From the NCBI RefSeq assembly GCF_937146585.1, contig NZ_CAKZRO010000047.1:1-42288 (forward strand): a DNA stretch of 42,288 nucleotides, in the 5' to 3' direction. Below are positions 6,573 to 14,718 of this stretch, piece by piece. The notes beneath the pieces were generated by a model. It was not told the DNA's origin and did not search any database. It worked only from the letters and a program-made list of their open reading frames with translations. Position 1 is the stretch's first letter, and the number at the start of each line of letters is the position of its first letter. This stretch comes from an uncultured Halorubrum sp. (lineage in GTDB: Archaea; Halobacteriota; Halobacteria; Halobacteriales; Haloferacaceae). The position numbers were made by a program, and so were the translations under genes.

Positions 6573-9472
6573 CGGACCCGACGCCGAACGAGGCGCAGCG
6601 GCGGCTCATCGAGAGCACCGAGGGGACGTACCTCGTCGACGCCGGCCCGGGCACCGGGAAGACGTTCGCGATCGCCCGCCGCTACGGGCGGATCGTCGAC
6701 CGACCCGGCGTCGACCCGGACGACGTGCTGCTGGCGACGTTCACGCGGAGCGCCGCGACGGAGATGAAAGAGCGCGTCGTCGACCACAGCGCGTACGGGG
6801 TGCGCGAGCTGGCCGACGCCCCGATCCGGACGTTCCACTCGCACTGTCACGAACTCCTCCGCGAGCACGGGTACGCCGCCCCGACGCACCTCGGTCTCGA
6901 CGAGCGGATCACGGGGTCGACGCGGATCGTCGACGACGACCTCGTCGAGGCCGAGCGCTTCCGCGAGTTCTTCGGCGGGTTCCGCGACGAGCACCCGGAA
7001 CACGCCGCGTTCTACCGGGCGCTCCCGGCGCCGGGCGAACTGCTCGACCTGATCGACGAGCTCGCGTCGAAGGGGATCTTCCCCACGACCGACGGCTGGT
7101 ACCGGGACGGGGAGTCGCACCTCGACGGCGACCTCGCGGCGTTCGCGGAGCGCTTCGACGCCGCGAATCGACCGCGGAACGACGGGCGGAAGCAGTCCCC
7201 GCTGCGGGAGGACCTGAGCCGCTTCGGCCGCGGGAAGACGTACCTCCCGGACGCGCCCTCGAAGTCGGAGCTCCGCGGCGGCCGCGGGACGAAGCGGCTC
7301 GACGACGACGTGGCGCGAGACGTCTTTCGCGAGGACCGCGAGGACCTCAAGACGTTCGTCCACGACGTCTACGTCGAGTACCTCCGGTTCGCCCTCCGGC
7401 GCAACTACCTCTCCTTCAGCTTCCTCCAGCTGTTCGCGTTCGTCCTCCTCTGCGAGGACGAGCGCGCCCGCGAGGCGGCGCAGGTCGAGTACGTGATGGT
7501 CGACGAGTTCCAAGACACGAGCGAGATCCAGTTCAAGCTCGCGCTGCTTCTGTCGGCGGGGACCAACCTCTGCGTCGTCGGCGACTGGAAGCAGAGCATC
7601 TACTCGTTCCAGTACGCGGACGTGCGCAACATCCTGGAGTTCGAGGACCGGCTCGAGCGGTTCGCCGCGGACCTCAACGCCGACGCCGACCGCACCGCCG
7701 TCGACGCCGCCGACCCGACGCGGATCGAACTGCGCGAGAACTACCGGTCGACGGCGTCGGTCATCGACCTCTCCGAGCGGGCGATCGCGACGCCGGCGAC
7801 GGGCGGCGAGACCGTCGACGCCCCCCTCGACGACGTCGTCGAACTCTCCTCGAACGCCGCCTTCGACAACACGGTCGTCGAGGGCATTGCGCACGAGGAC
7901 GAACACGAGGCGGTCCTCGCGGAGATTCGGGAGATCGTCGGCAACGACGAGTACGCCGTGGAGGACGCGGACGGCGAGCCGCGCCCGCCGGAGCACGGTG
8001 ATATTGCGGTGTTCACGCGGACGCGGGAGTGGGGCCGCGACCTCTTGGCCGTCGCGGACGAGTACGACTTCCCGATGGCCTACGACGGCGGGATCGAACT
8101 GTTCCGGACCGACCCGGCGAAGCTCCTGCTCGCGTGGCTCCGCGTCCTCGAGTCGGACGCCGACCGCGGGTGGGCGGTGATCCTCGAGGAGATCGGCTAC
8201 GCGTTCGACGAGATCGACCGCGTGCTTGAGACGGGGTCGTACCCGGCCGACGCGGCCGCGTTCCGCGACGAACTCCGCGACCTGGCGTCGGTCGGCGCGG
8301 TCGCGCGCCGCGTCCTCGACCGGTACGGGTTCTCCGGCGACACGGCCGACGCCCTCCTCCACGCGGTCCAGTCGGTCCACGACGCCACGACTGCGACGCG
8401 GGGGGACCTGATCCGGCTCATCGAGCGTGGCATCGAGACCGGCACCACCGTCGACGTCAGCGCGACCGCGGGCGACGACGCGGTGACCGTCCAGACGATC
8501 CACGCGGCGAAGGGGCTGGAGTATCCGATCGTCGTGCTGGCGAACATGAACGAGGGGCGCTTCCCGCCGCGGGCGGGCGGGTCGAGCGTCTTCGAGTATC
8601 GGGACCCGGTCGGCCTCCGACAGCGGAAGCTGTACTCGGAGGCGGGGACCCACCCGCACGTCTACGACAACTGGCGGCACGACGTGATCCGGCGGTGTCT
8701 GCCCCGCGAGTACGACGAGGAGCGCCGGCTGCTCTACGTCGCGATCACGCGCGCCGAGAGCCACGTCGTGTTCGCCGCCGGCGAGGACCCGAACGCCTTC
8801 CTCGAGGGGCTCCCGGTCGCCGTCGAGGCGGTCGACCCGGACGTCGAGCCGTTCGACCGCGACGAGCCGGCCGACGCCGAGCGGCCGTTCGCGGTGACGG
8901 CCCCGGACGGACCGGTCGGCCACACCCCACACTCGCTGATGGACCAGACGGTGTTCGAGGAGACCGGCGAGCGGCGGGAGGCCGGTCCCGAGGTCGGAGC
9001 CGCCGCCGAGAGCGAGACCGAGACCGGGGGGATGGCGTTCGGCTCCCGCGTCCACGACTTCGCGGAGGCGTACGCTCTCGGCGACGACGTGACGCCGTCG
9101 AACGGCCACGAGCGGCGGGTCGTCGAGTTCCTCGACGGGCTTTCGGGCGATTTCCACGTCGAGGAGCCGGTCACGCTCCCGATCGAGGTCGACGGCCGCC
9201 GCGTCACCGTCTCGGGGATCGCGGACCTCGTCTGCGTGACCGACGACCGAGTCGACGTCGTCGACTACAAGACGGACGCCACGCGGCGCGCGCAGCCCGA
9301 GTACCGGAAACAGCTCAGCGTCTACTACCACGTCCTCGACGACTGGTTCGGCGACAGGGAGGTCGAGACGAGCCTGTTCTACACGAGCGACGGGACGCGC
9401 GAAGCGATCGAGCCGCTCGGCCTCGACGCGCTGCGATCGCTCGTCCGCGCGGCCGACGCGGCGTCCGACTGA
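6569..9472 (+). CDS. AddA-like UvrD/Rep superfamily 1 helicase with C-terminal RecB-type nuclease
   Basis: 967 residues. All SF1A helicase motifs are readable: Q motif (NEAQRRLIES), Walker A GPGTGKT (residues 26-32), Walker B DEFQDT (312-317), motif III GDWKQSIYSF, motif IV ELRENYRST, motif V HAAKGLEYPIVVLANM (about 643-658) and motif VI YVAITRAE (about 722-729). A C-terminal RecB-family nuclease follows: FGSRVHDFAEAY (about 822-833), DVVDYKTD (about 896-903) and QLSVYYHVL. An active SF1 motor plus nuclease in one chain is the AddA plan, although AddA is usually near 1,200 residues, so this form is compact. ATG overlaps the stop of the AddB-like gene by 4 bases and is preceded by a GGAGGGCGA ribosome binding site. 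ATP-driven unwinding and strand cutting are expected from the family; the biological role in archaea is inferred. Confidence 0.88.
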   Translation: MTDPTPNEAQRRLIESTEGTYLVDAGPGTGKTFAIARRYGRIVDRPGVDPDDVLLATFTRSAATEMKERVVDHSAYGVRELADAPIRTFHSHCHELLREHGYAAPTHLGLDERITGSTRIVDDDLVEAERFREFFGGFRDEHPEHAAFYRALPAPGELLDLIDELASKGIFPTTDGWYRDGESHLDGDLAAFAERFDAANRPRNDGRKQSPLREDLSRFGRGKTYLPDAPSKSELRGGRGTKRLDDDVARDVFREDREDLKTFVHDVYVEYLRFALRRNYLSFSFLQLFAFVLLCEDERAREAAQVEYVMVDEFQDTSEIQFKLALLLSAGTNLCVVGDWKQSIYSFQYADVRNILEFEDRLERFAADLNADADRTAVDAADPTRIELRENYRSTASVIDLSERAIATPATGGETVDAPLDDVVELSSNAAFDNTVVEGIAHEDEHEAVLAEIREIVGNDEYAVEDADGEPRPPEHGDIAVFTRTREWGRDLLAVADEYDFPMAYDGGIELFRTDPAKLLLAWLRVLESDADRGWAVILEEIGYAFDEIDRVLETGSYPADAAAFRDELRDLASVGAVARRVLDRYGFSGDTADALLHAVQSVHDATTATRGDLIRLIERGIETGTTVDVSATAGDDAVTVQTIHAAKGLEYPIVVLANMNEGRFPPRAGGSSVFEYRDPVGLRQRKLYSEAGTHPHVYDNWRHDVIRRCLPREYDEERRLLYVAITRAESHVVFAAGEDPNAFLEGLPVAVEAVDPDVEPFDRDEPADAERPFAVTAPDGPVGHTPHSLMDQTVFEETGERREAGPEVGAAAESETETGGMAFGSRVHDFAEAYALGDDVTPSNGHERRVVEFLDGLSGDFHVEEPVTLPIEVDGRRVTVSGIADLVCVTDDRVDVVDYKTDATRRAQPEYRKQLSVYYHVLDDWFGDREVETSLFYTSDGTREAIEPLGLDALRSLVRAADAASD

Positions 9473-9578
9473 CGCACTCGGGCGGTCCGGTCGCCGCCGG
9501 AATCGCTGGCCTCCACTCGGCGCGACGCGAAGCGAGCCGGGCCCCGCGTCCCGTACCCCGGCCCGGGCGACGGGGTTG

Positions 9579-9586
9579 GATTTTTG
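9579..9586 (+). promoter_or_regulatory. TATA-like box upstream of the micro-ORF/MFS gene
   Basis: GATTTTTG lies 24-31 bases before the ATG at 9610, but about 100 bases before the GTG where the transporter appears to begin. The transcript therefore probably starts at the micro-ORF. Confidence 0.45.
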
Positions 9587-9609
9587 CCGACGCGAACCGG
9601 ACGACGCGT

Positions 9610-9690
9610 ATGGCGCTCCTCGCCAGAGGTCCGACCCGCGCCGGCGCCGACGACCGCGACCGGTCCGGACCGCGGGGGTCGAGCCCGTGA
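9610..9690 (+). CDS. Possible 26-residue leader ORF overlapping the MFS transporter start
   Basis: ATG at 9610 is placed correctly for a leaderless start behind the TATA-like box. It opens a 26-residue frame starting MALLARGPTRAGADDRD whose TGA overlaps the downstream GTG as GTGA. It could be a real leader peptide that couples translation to the transporter. Alternatively it is the true N-terminus of the transporter, separated from the rest by a one-base frameshift (a real mutation or a sequencing error). I recognise no family in it. Confidence 0.35.
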   Translation: MALLARGPTRAGADDRDRSGPRGSSP

Positions 9691-11045
9691 GCGCCGACGC
9701 CGCCGACGCGGAGTCGTCCGGCCCGCTCGACGCGTTCCGCCGGTTCTTCGCGCTGGAGCGCGACGTGCTCGTGTTATCGGTCGCGATGTTCGCGTTCAGC
9801 CTCGGGTTCCAGATGACGAACCGGTTCCTCCCCGAGTACATGGTCGCGCTCGGCGCGTCCGGGTTCGCGGTCGGCCTGTTCGGCACGTTCGGCAACGTCA
9901 TCTCGGCGGTCTACCCGTACCCCGGCGGCGCCGTCTCGGACCGCCTCGGCTCGCGGTACGCGCTGACGCTCTTCGGCCTGCTGTCGACGCTCGGCTTCGT
10001 CGTCTGGCTCGTCGCGCCGAGCCTCGGCGCGGTCGACGTCGCCGGGGTCGTCGTCGAGCCGTGGGTGTGGATCTTCGTCGGACTGGTCCTCGCGCAGGCG
10101 TGGAAGTCGTTCGGCCTCGGCGCGACGTTCGCGGTCGTGAAGCAGGCGACGGACCCCTCGCGGCTGGCCGCCGGCTTCGCCAGCACGGAGACGTTCCGGC
10201 GGACCGCGTTCCTCGTCGGCCCGGTGCTGGCCGCGGTCCTCATCGGGCTCCGCGCGGAGTTCACCGCGAGCTTCCGGCTCGTCCTCGCGGTCGGGGTCGC
10301 CGTCGGCGCCCTCGGCACGCTCGTCCAGCACGTCCTCTACGACGCGAGCGGCGACTCCTTCGGCGACTCGTTCGCGGGCGTCGAGCGGATCCGACGCGAC
10401 CTCCGGGAGATGCCGGCCCCGCTCCGGCCGCTGCTCGTGGGGGACACGCTCGTGCGGTTCGCGAACGGGATGGTGTACGTGTTCTTCGTGCTGGTTGTTA
10501 CCCAGTTCTTCCAGGTCGGACTGGACACCACCGTCGCGCTCGGCGGGTTCTCGTACGACGTGAGCCTCTCGCCGCAGGCGTTCTTCGGCTACCTCCTCGG
10601 CGTCGAGATGCTCGTCGCGCTGCTGATCATGGTCCCCGCCTCGAAGCTGGCCGAGCGCGTGGGGCTCAAGCCGGTGGTCGCCGTCGGGTTCGCGGTGTAC
10701 GCCGTCTTCCCGGTCGTGCTGATCTACGCGCCGGCGCTCGCGGGGTCGGTCCTGCCGCTCTCCGCGGTGATGGTCGCCGTCTTCGCGTTCTCGGGGCTGC
10801 GGTTCGCCGGACTCCCGTCGCACAAGGCGCTGATCGTCGGCCCGGCTGAGAGCGGATCCGGCGGCCGCGTCACGGGCACGTACTACCTGCTCCGGAACAC
10901 CGTCGTCATCCCGAGCGCGGCGGTCGGGGGGTACCTGTGGGACTTCGTCAGCCCCGAAGTTGCGTTCACCGTCGCGGCCGTCATCGGGCTCGTCGGTACC
11001 GGCTACTTCCTCGCGTTCGGCGAGGAGTTCGAGGCGTACGCGTGA
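9687..11045 (+). CDS. Major facilitator superfamily (MFS) transporter
   Basis: 452 residues and about 12 hydrophobic segments, the normal MFS size. The protein enters its first membrane helix after RRFFALERDVLVLS. The loop after TM2 carries the signature GGAVSDRLGSRYAL, the haloarchaeal version of the GxxxDRxGR motif. A central cytoplasmic loop (about residues 220-245, around FAGVERIRRDLREMPAP) separates the two six-helix halves. The substrate cannot be told from sequence; export of small molecules is common for this type. GTG at 9687 is chosen because coding character begins there, but the promoter lies over 100 bases upstream and a micro-ORF intervenes, so the N-terminus is uncertain. Confidence 0.85.
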   Translation: MSADAADAESSGPLDAFRRFFALERDVLVLSVAMFAFSLGFQMTNRFLPEYMVALGASGFAVGLFGTFGNVISAVYPYPGGAVSDRLGSRYALTLFGLLSTLGFVVWLVAPSLGAVDVAGVVVEPWVWIFVGLVLAQAWKSFGLGATFAVVKQATDPSRLAAGFASTETFRRTAFLVGPVLAAVLIGLRAEFTASFRLVLAVGVAVGALGTLVQHVLYDASGDSFGDSFAGVERIRRDLREMPAPLRPLLVGDTLVRFANGMVYVFFVLVVTQFFQVGLDTTVALGGFSYDVSLSPQAFFGYLLGVEMLVALLIMVPASKLAERVGLKPVVAVGFAVYAVFPVVLIYAPALAGSVLPLSAVMVAVFAFSGLRFAGLPSHKALIVGPAESGSGGRVTGTYYLLRNTVVIPSAAVGGYLWDFVSPEVAFTVAAVIGLVGTGYFLAFGEEFEAYA

Positions 11046-11138
11046 GGCGAGACGCCCCGGAGCGGGGACCGGACGCGGGCGACCACCGGCCCGTGCGCCG
11101 GACCCCGATCGGTGGCTCGGGTGGGCGGCTCGCGTAGG

Positions 11139-11145
11139 TTTAATT
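11139..11145 (+). promoter_or_regulatory. TATA-like box for the S9 peptidase
   Basis: TTTAATT lies 24-30 bases upstream of the ATG at 11169, consistent with a leaderless transcript. Confidence 0.6.
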
Positions 11146-11168
11146 GAGCGGCGACGCTCATCGATCCC

Positions 11169-13253
11169 ATGCCGACACCGTACGGCGAGTGGCCGTCGCC
11201 GGTCGCCCCGGAGGACGTCGCCGCCGACGTCAGGTCGTTCGCGTCCGTCGAGACCGACGGAGACCACGTCTACTGGCTCGAACGCCGCCCGTCCGAGGGC
11301 GGTCGAGGCGTCGTCTGCCGCGCCCCGGTCGACGACCCCGGCGCCGGTCCGACAGCGGTGACGCCGGAGGAACTCGACGTGCGCACGCTCGTCCACCAGT
11401 ACGGCGGCGGCGACGTACTCGTCGCGGACGGGACAGTGCTCGCGGCGAGCATGGACGACCAGCGGCTCTACCGACTGCCCGCGGACGGGAGCGCGGCCGA
11501 AGGAGACGCGGAACCGACCCCGGTCACGCCGGAGCCGCCGAAGCAGATGGCCCACCGCTACGCCGACATGCGGCTCGCTCCGGACGGGGAGACCGTCTAC
11601 GCCGTCCGCGAGCGTCACGTCGGGCCGGAAACCGACGAGGAGCCCCGGAACGAGCTGGTCCGCTTCCCGCTGTCCCCCGACCCGGCTCCGGAGACCGGTG
11701 TCTCGGACCCGGTCGTCGTCGCGGCGGGGCACGACTTCTACGCCGCGCCGCGGCCGGCGCCCGACGGCGACCGGATCGCGTACCTGCGGTGGAACCACCC
11801 GAACATGCCGTGGGACGGGACCGAACTCGTCGTCGCCGCGGTCGACGAGGCGGGCGACGTCCGCGACGAGCGCGTCGTCGCGGGCGGCCCCGACGAGTCG
11901 GTCGTCTCGCCGAAGTGGTCGCCCGACGGCGTCCTCCACGCGGCCGCCGACCCCACCGGCTGGTGGAACCTCTACCGGTTCCGGGCCGACTCCGGCGGCG
12001 ACGCGGCGGGCGGGCGCGACGGCGACGCCGCACTCCCGACGGCCGGGGACGCCGAGGCCCTCCGCGAGACCTCGGCCGCGTTCGGCGTGCCGATGTGGAC
12101 TCTCGGCGTGTCGACGTTCGCGTTCCTCGGCGACGGGCGGATCGCCACGCTGGTCACCGAGGGGGGTGACCCGAGCCTGCGCCTGCTCGACCCGGAGACG
12201 GGCGACCTCGCCGACCCGGGCCTCCCGTACAGTTCCTTCCGGCCGGCGTCGATCCGCTCCGACGGCGATCGCGTCGCCTTCGTCGGCCACCGGACCGACG
12301 CGCCGAGCGCCGTCGTCGCGTGGCGGCCGGAGGCGGACGACGGGGGACCGCGCCGGCTCCGCGAGTCGACCGACGACGCGCTGGACCCCGCGTACGTCTC
12401 GGAGCCGGAGTCGGTCACCTTCCCGACCGGCGACGCGGTCGGCGCCGACGACGCGACCGCGTACGGCCACTACTACCCGCCCCACAACCCCGACGCCGAG
12501 GCGCCCGCCGACGCGGCGCCGCCGCTCCTCGTCAGGGTCCACGGCGGACCGACGAGCCGGTCCGAGGCGTCGCTGTCGTCGACGGTCCAGTTCTGGACGA
12601 CCCGCGGCGTCGGGGTGCTCGCGGTGAACTACCGGGGGTCGACGGGGTACGGTCGCGCCTTCCGCGAGGCGCTGAAGGGGGAGTGGGGCGTCCGCGACGT
12701 GCTCGACTGCGTCAACGCCGCCCGGTACGCCGCCGACGAGGGGTTCGCCGACCCGGACCGGCTGGCGATATCGGGCGGGAGCGCGGGCGGGTTCGCGGTG
12801 CTCGCCGCGCTCGCGTTCCACGATACGTTCGACGCGGGCGCGAGCTACTACGGCGTCGCCGACCTCCGCGCGCTGGCGGCGGAGACCCACAAGTTCGAGT
12901 CGCGCTACCTCGACGGGCTCGTCGGCCCGCTCCCCGAGGCCGCCGACGTCTACGAGGCGCGGTCGCCGGTCGCGCACGCCGAGGGGGTCACCGCGCCGCT
13001 GCTGCTGTTACAGGGCGGCGAGGACGAGGTGGTCCCGCCCGCGCAGGCCGAGGCGATGATCGACGCCCTCGTCGCGAACGAGACGCCGTACGCGTACGTG
13101 GAGTTTCCGGAGGAGCGCCACGGGTTCCGTGACGCCGACAACGTCGCCCGGGCGCACGCCGCCGAACTCGCGTTCTACGGCGCGGCGTTCGACTTCGACC
13201 CGGCCGGCAGCGTCGCCGACCTCGAGCTCCTCGTCGGCGAACGGCCTGAGTGA
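11169..13253 (+). CDS. S9 family serine peptidase (acylaminoacyl-peptidase / dipeptidyl aminopeptidase type)
   Basis: 694 residues. The N-terminal two-thirds is a beta-propeller of WD40/PD40-type repeats (for example YAAPRPAPDGDRIAYLRWN and VVSPKWSPDGVLHAAADPT). The C-terminal 240 residues are an alpha/beta hydrolase. The catalytic triad is visible: S538 in SGGSAGG, D619 in GGEDEVV and H651 in ERHGFR. An oxyanion-hole HGGP lies at about 459-462. These match prolyl-oligopeptidase-family enzymes that trim short peptides or acylated residues in the cytoplasm; the exact specificity is not visible. There is no signal peptide. The gene converges with the radical SAM gene, with only 19 bases between the stops. 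Confidence 0.9.
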   Translation: MPTPYGEWPSPVAPEDVAADVRSFASVETDGDHVYWLERRPSEGGRGVVCRAPVDDPGAGPTAVTPEELDVRTLVHQYGGGDVLVADGTVLAASMDDQRLYRLPADGSAAEGDAEPTPVTPEPPKQMAHRYADMRLAPDGETVYAVRERHVGPETDEEPRNELVRFPLSPDPAPETGVSDPVVVAAGHDFYAAPRPAPDGDRIAYLRWNHPNMPWDGTELVVAAVDEAGDVRDERVVAGGPDESVVSPKWSPDGVLHAAADPTGWWNLYRFRADSGGDAAGGRDGDAALPTAGDAEALRETSAAFGVPMWTLGVSTFAFLGDGRIATLVTEGGDPSLRLLDPETGDLADPGLPYSSFRPASIRSDGDRVAFVGHRTDAPSAVVAWRPEADDGGPRRLRESTDDALDPAYVSEPESVTFPTGDAVGADDATAYGHYYPPHNPDAEAPADAAPPLLVRVHGGPTSRSEASLSSTVQFWTTRGVGVLAVNYRGSTGYGRAFREALKGEWGVRDVLDCVNAARYAADEGFADPDRLAISGGSAGGFAVLAALAFHDTFDAGASYYGVADLRALAAETHKFESRYLDGLVGPLPEAADVYEARSPVAHAEGVTAPLLLLQGGEDEVVPPAQAEAMIDALVANETPYAYVEFPEERHGFRDADNVARAHAAELAFYGAAFDFDPAGSVADLELLVGERPE

Positions 13254-13272
13254 GTCGCCGGCGACGCCGGGA

Positions 13273-14376
13273 TCAGTCGGCGGTTCCGGACTGCCCCCCG
13301 TCGTTCCCTCGCTGGCGCTCCGGCAGCTCCCCGTCGTAGCCGTCCGGCACGTACGGACACAGCGGGTCGCTGCCGGTGGGGTCGCCGGTGACGGCGTACG
13401 CCCGCGAGCGGCTCCCCCCGCAGACGTGGCGGAACTCGCAGGCCCCGCACTTGCCCGAGAAGCCGTCCGGATCGCGGAGCGACTCGAACAGGTCGGCGTT
13501 CCGGTAGACGTCGACGACGGACCTGTCGCGGACGTTCCCCGCCGACTCGGGCAGGAAGCCGGACGGGTACACCTCGCCGGTGTGGCTGACGAACGCGAAC
13601 CCGCGGCCGGCCGTGATCCCGCCCCGTCTGTCGGCCCCCGCGTCGGTGTCGCCGTCCTCGGCGCGCTGGATGCCGACGCGGCGGTAAAAGGGGGCCTCGG
13701 TGGTCTTGACGCCGAAGCGCTCCTCATTCGCCACCTCGTGGAGCCACGCCATCGCCGCCTCCGCGCGCTCGGGGGAGACGGGGTCGAGGACGCGACCCCG
13801 GCCCACCGGGACGAGGAAGAAGACGCTCCAGAGGACCGCGCCGAGGTCCCGGACGCGGTCGCGGATCGCGGGGAGGTCGTCGACGGTGTCGGCGCAGACG
13901 GTGGTGTTGATCTGGAGCGGGATCCCGGCGTCGCGAGCGGCGCGCGCGGCCGCGACGGTGTCCGCGTAGCTCTCCTCGCCGCGGAACGCGTCGTGGCGCT
14001 CGCGGGTCGGGCCGTCGAGGCTCAGCGCCATCCGCGCGATTCCCGCGTCGCCGAGGTCGCGGACGCGCTCCGGCGTGAGCGACCGCGTGCCGCTCGGGGT
14101 GATCGTCATCCGGAGGCCGAGGTCGTCGCCGTGCGCGACCAGCTCGGTGAGGTCGTCGCGCGCGAGCGGGTCGCCCCCGGAGAGGACGACGAGCTGGCCG
14201 TCGCCGAACGCCGCGGCCTCCTCGAGCAGTCGCTTCCCCTCCGCGGTCGTCAGCTCGTCGGGGTGCCGCTGCGGCCGCGCGTCGGCCCGACAGTGCCGAC
14301 ACGCGAGCCCGCAGGCCTGCGTGACCTCCCAGACGAGGACCAGCGGCCGCCGGTCCGTGTCGAGGTCGTCGAACAT
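13273..14376 (-). CDS. Radical SAM/SPASM domain enzyme (TIGR04053-like; AhbC/AhbD-type relative)
   Basis: 367 residues. The radical SAM cluster motif CxxxCxxC is C22, C26 and C29 in ACGLACRHC, followed by LSGGDPLARDD, the GGDP-type SAM-binding segment. The C-terminus is a SPASM domain with an auxiliary-cluster cysteine set: KCGACEFRHVCGGSRSRAY followed by DPLCPYVP. The family as I remember it (TIGR04053) includes haloarchaeal proteins close to AhbC/AhbD, which finish the siroheme-dependent heme pathway. Peptide-maturing SPASM enzymes look similar, so the substrate is open. No TATA-like box sits at leaderless distance before the ATG, so the transcript probably begins further upstream, perhaps with the small ORF at 14618. 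The HTH-10 regulator is divergent. Confidence 0.8.
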   Translation of the reverse strand: MFDDLDTDRRPLVLVWEVTQACGLACRHCRADARPQRHPDELTTAEGKRLLEEAAAFGDGQLVVLSGGDPLARDDLTELVAHGDDLGLRMTITPSGTRSLTPERVRDLGDAGIARMALSLDGPTRERHDAFRGEESYADTVAAARAARDAGIPLQINTTVCADTVDDLPAIRDRVRDLGAVLWSVFFLVPVGRGRVLDPVSPERAEAAMAWLHEVANEERFGVKTTEAPFYRRVGIQRAEDGDTDAGADRRGGITAGRGFAFVSHTGEVYPSGFLPESAGNVRDRSVVDVYRNADLFESLRDPDGFSGKCGACEFRHVCGGSRSRAYAVTGDPTGSDPLCPYVPDGYDGELPERQRGNDGGQSGTAD

Positions 14377-14618
14377 CGCTTACGACCGGCTACGGTCCCG
14401 ACCCGCTTGGGGTCGTCCCCGAACGTGTTCCCCCGCCCGCTCGGGACGAATATTCCGCCGATCGAGAGCCCCCACGCCGCGGTCGCGTCGGCGTCGTCGG
14501 CAGCGCCCTCGACCGATCGGTCGCCCCCGCCGGATCGCCAGATCGCCGTGACGACCGCGTCGGTCCGCTCGGCCACCGCCCGTTCGACCGCCGTCGGATC
14601 GCCGGTGTCGGATCCCAT
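14250..14618 (-). CDS. Possible small ORF upstream of and overlapping the radical SAM gene
   Basis: An ATG at 14618 opens a 122-codon frame. Its first 80 codons (from MGSDTGDPTAVERAVAERTD) fill the gap before the radical SAM gene with high third-position GC and an acidic composition, as in real genes here. Its last 127 bases overlap the radical SAM start in another frame, which is unusually long. The true product may be shorter, or a frameshift may have extended it. It could be a partner or substrate peptide of the radical SAM enzyme, or the frame could be chance. I recognise no family. Confidence 0.3.
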   Translation of the reverse strand: MGSDTGDPTAVERAVAERTDAVVTAIWRSGGGDRSVEGAADDADATAAWGLSIGGIFVPSGRGNTFGDDPKRVGTVAGRKRCSTTSTRTGGRWSSSGRSRRPAGSRVGTVGPTRGRSGTPTS

Positions 14619-14718
14619 GTCCGCCGCTTCGGCCGCGCGCCCCGCGTGGTTTGTGACGAACGTGTTCCGGCGACAGCGCAGCCGAAGGTACTTCCACCCC
14701 GGCGGCGAATCCGCGGGC

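Noticed and set aside
6524..9901. 1,125-codon open frame on the minus strand
   Set aside because: It is antisense to the AddA-like helicase gene and made of Arg/Val/Asp-rich sequence with no domain. Long antisense frames are expected in DNA this GC-rich.
9774..12977. 1,067-codon open frame on the minus strand
   Set aside because: It crosses the MFS and S9 peptidase genes antisense and the gap between them; low-complexity Arg/Asp-rich product without motifs.
13129..14718. Upstream extension of the HTH-10 gene
   Set aside because: The extension is antisense to the radical SAM gene. ATG 14719 begins the recognisable protein.
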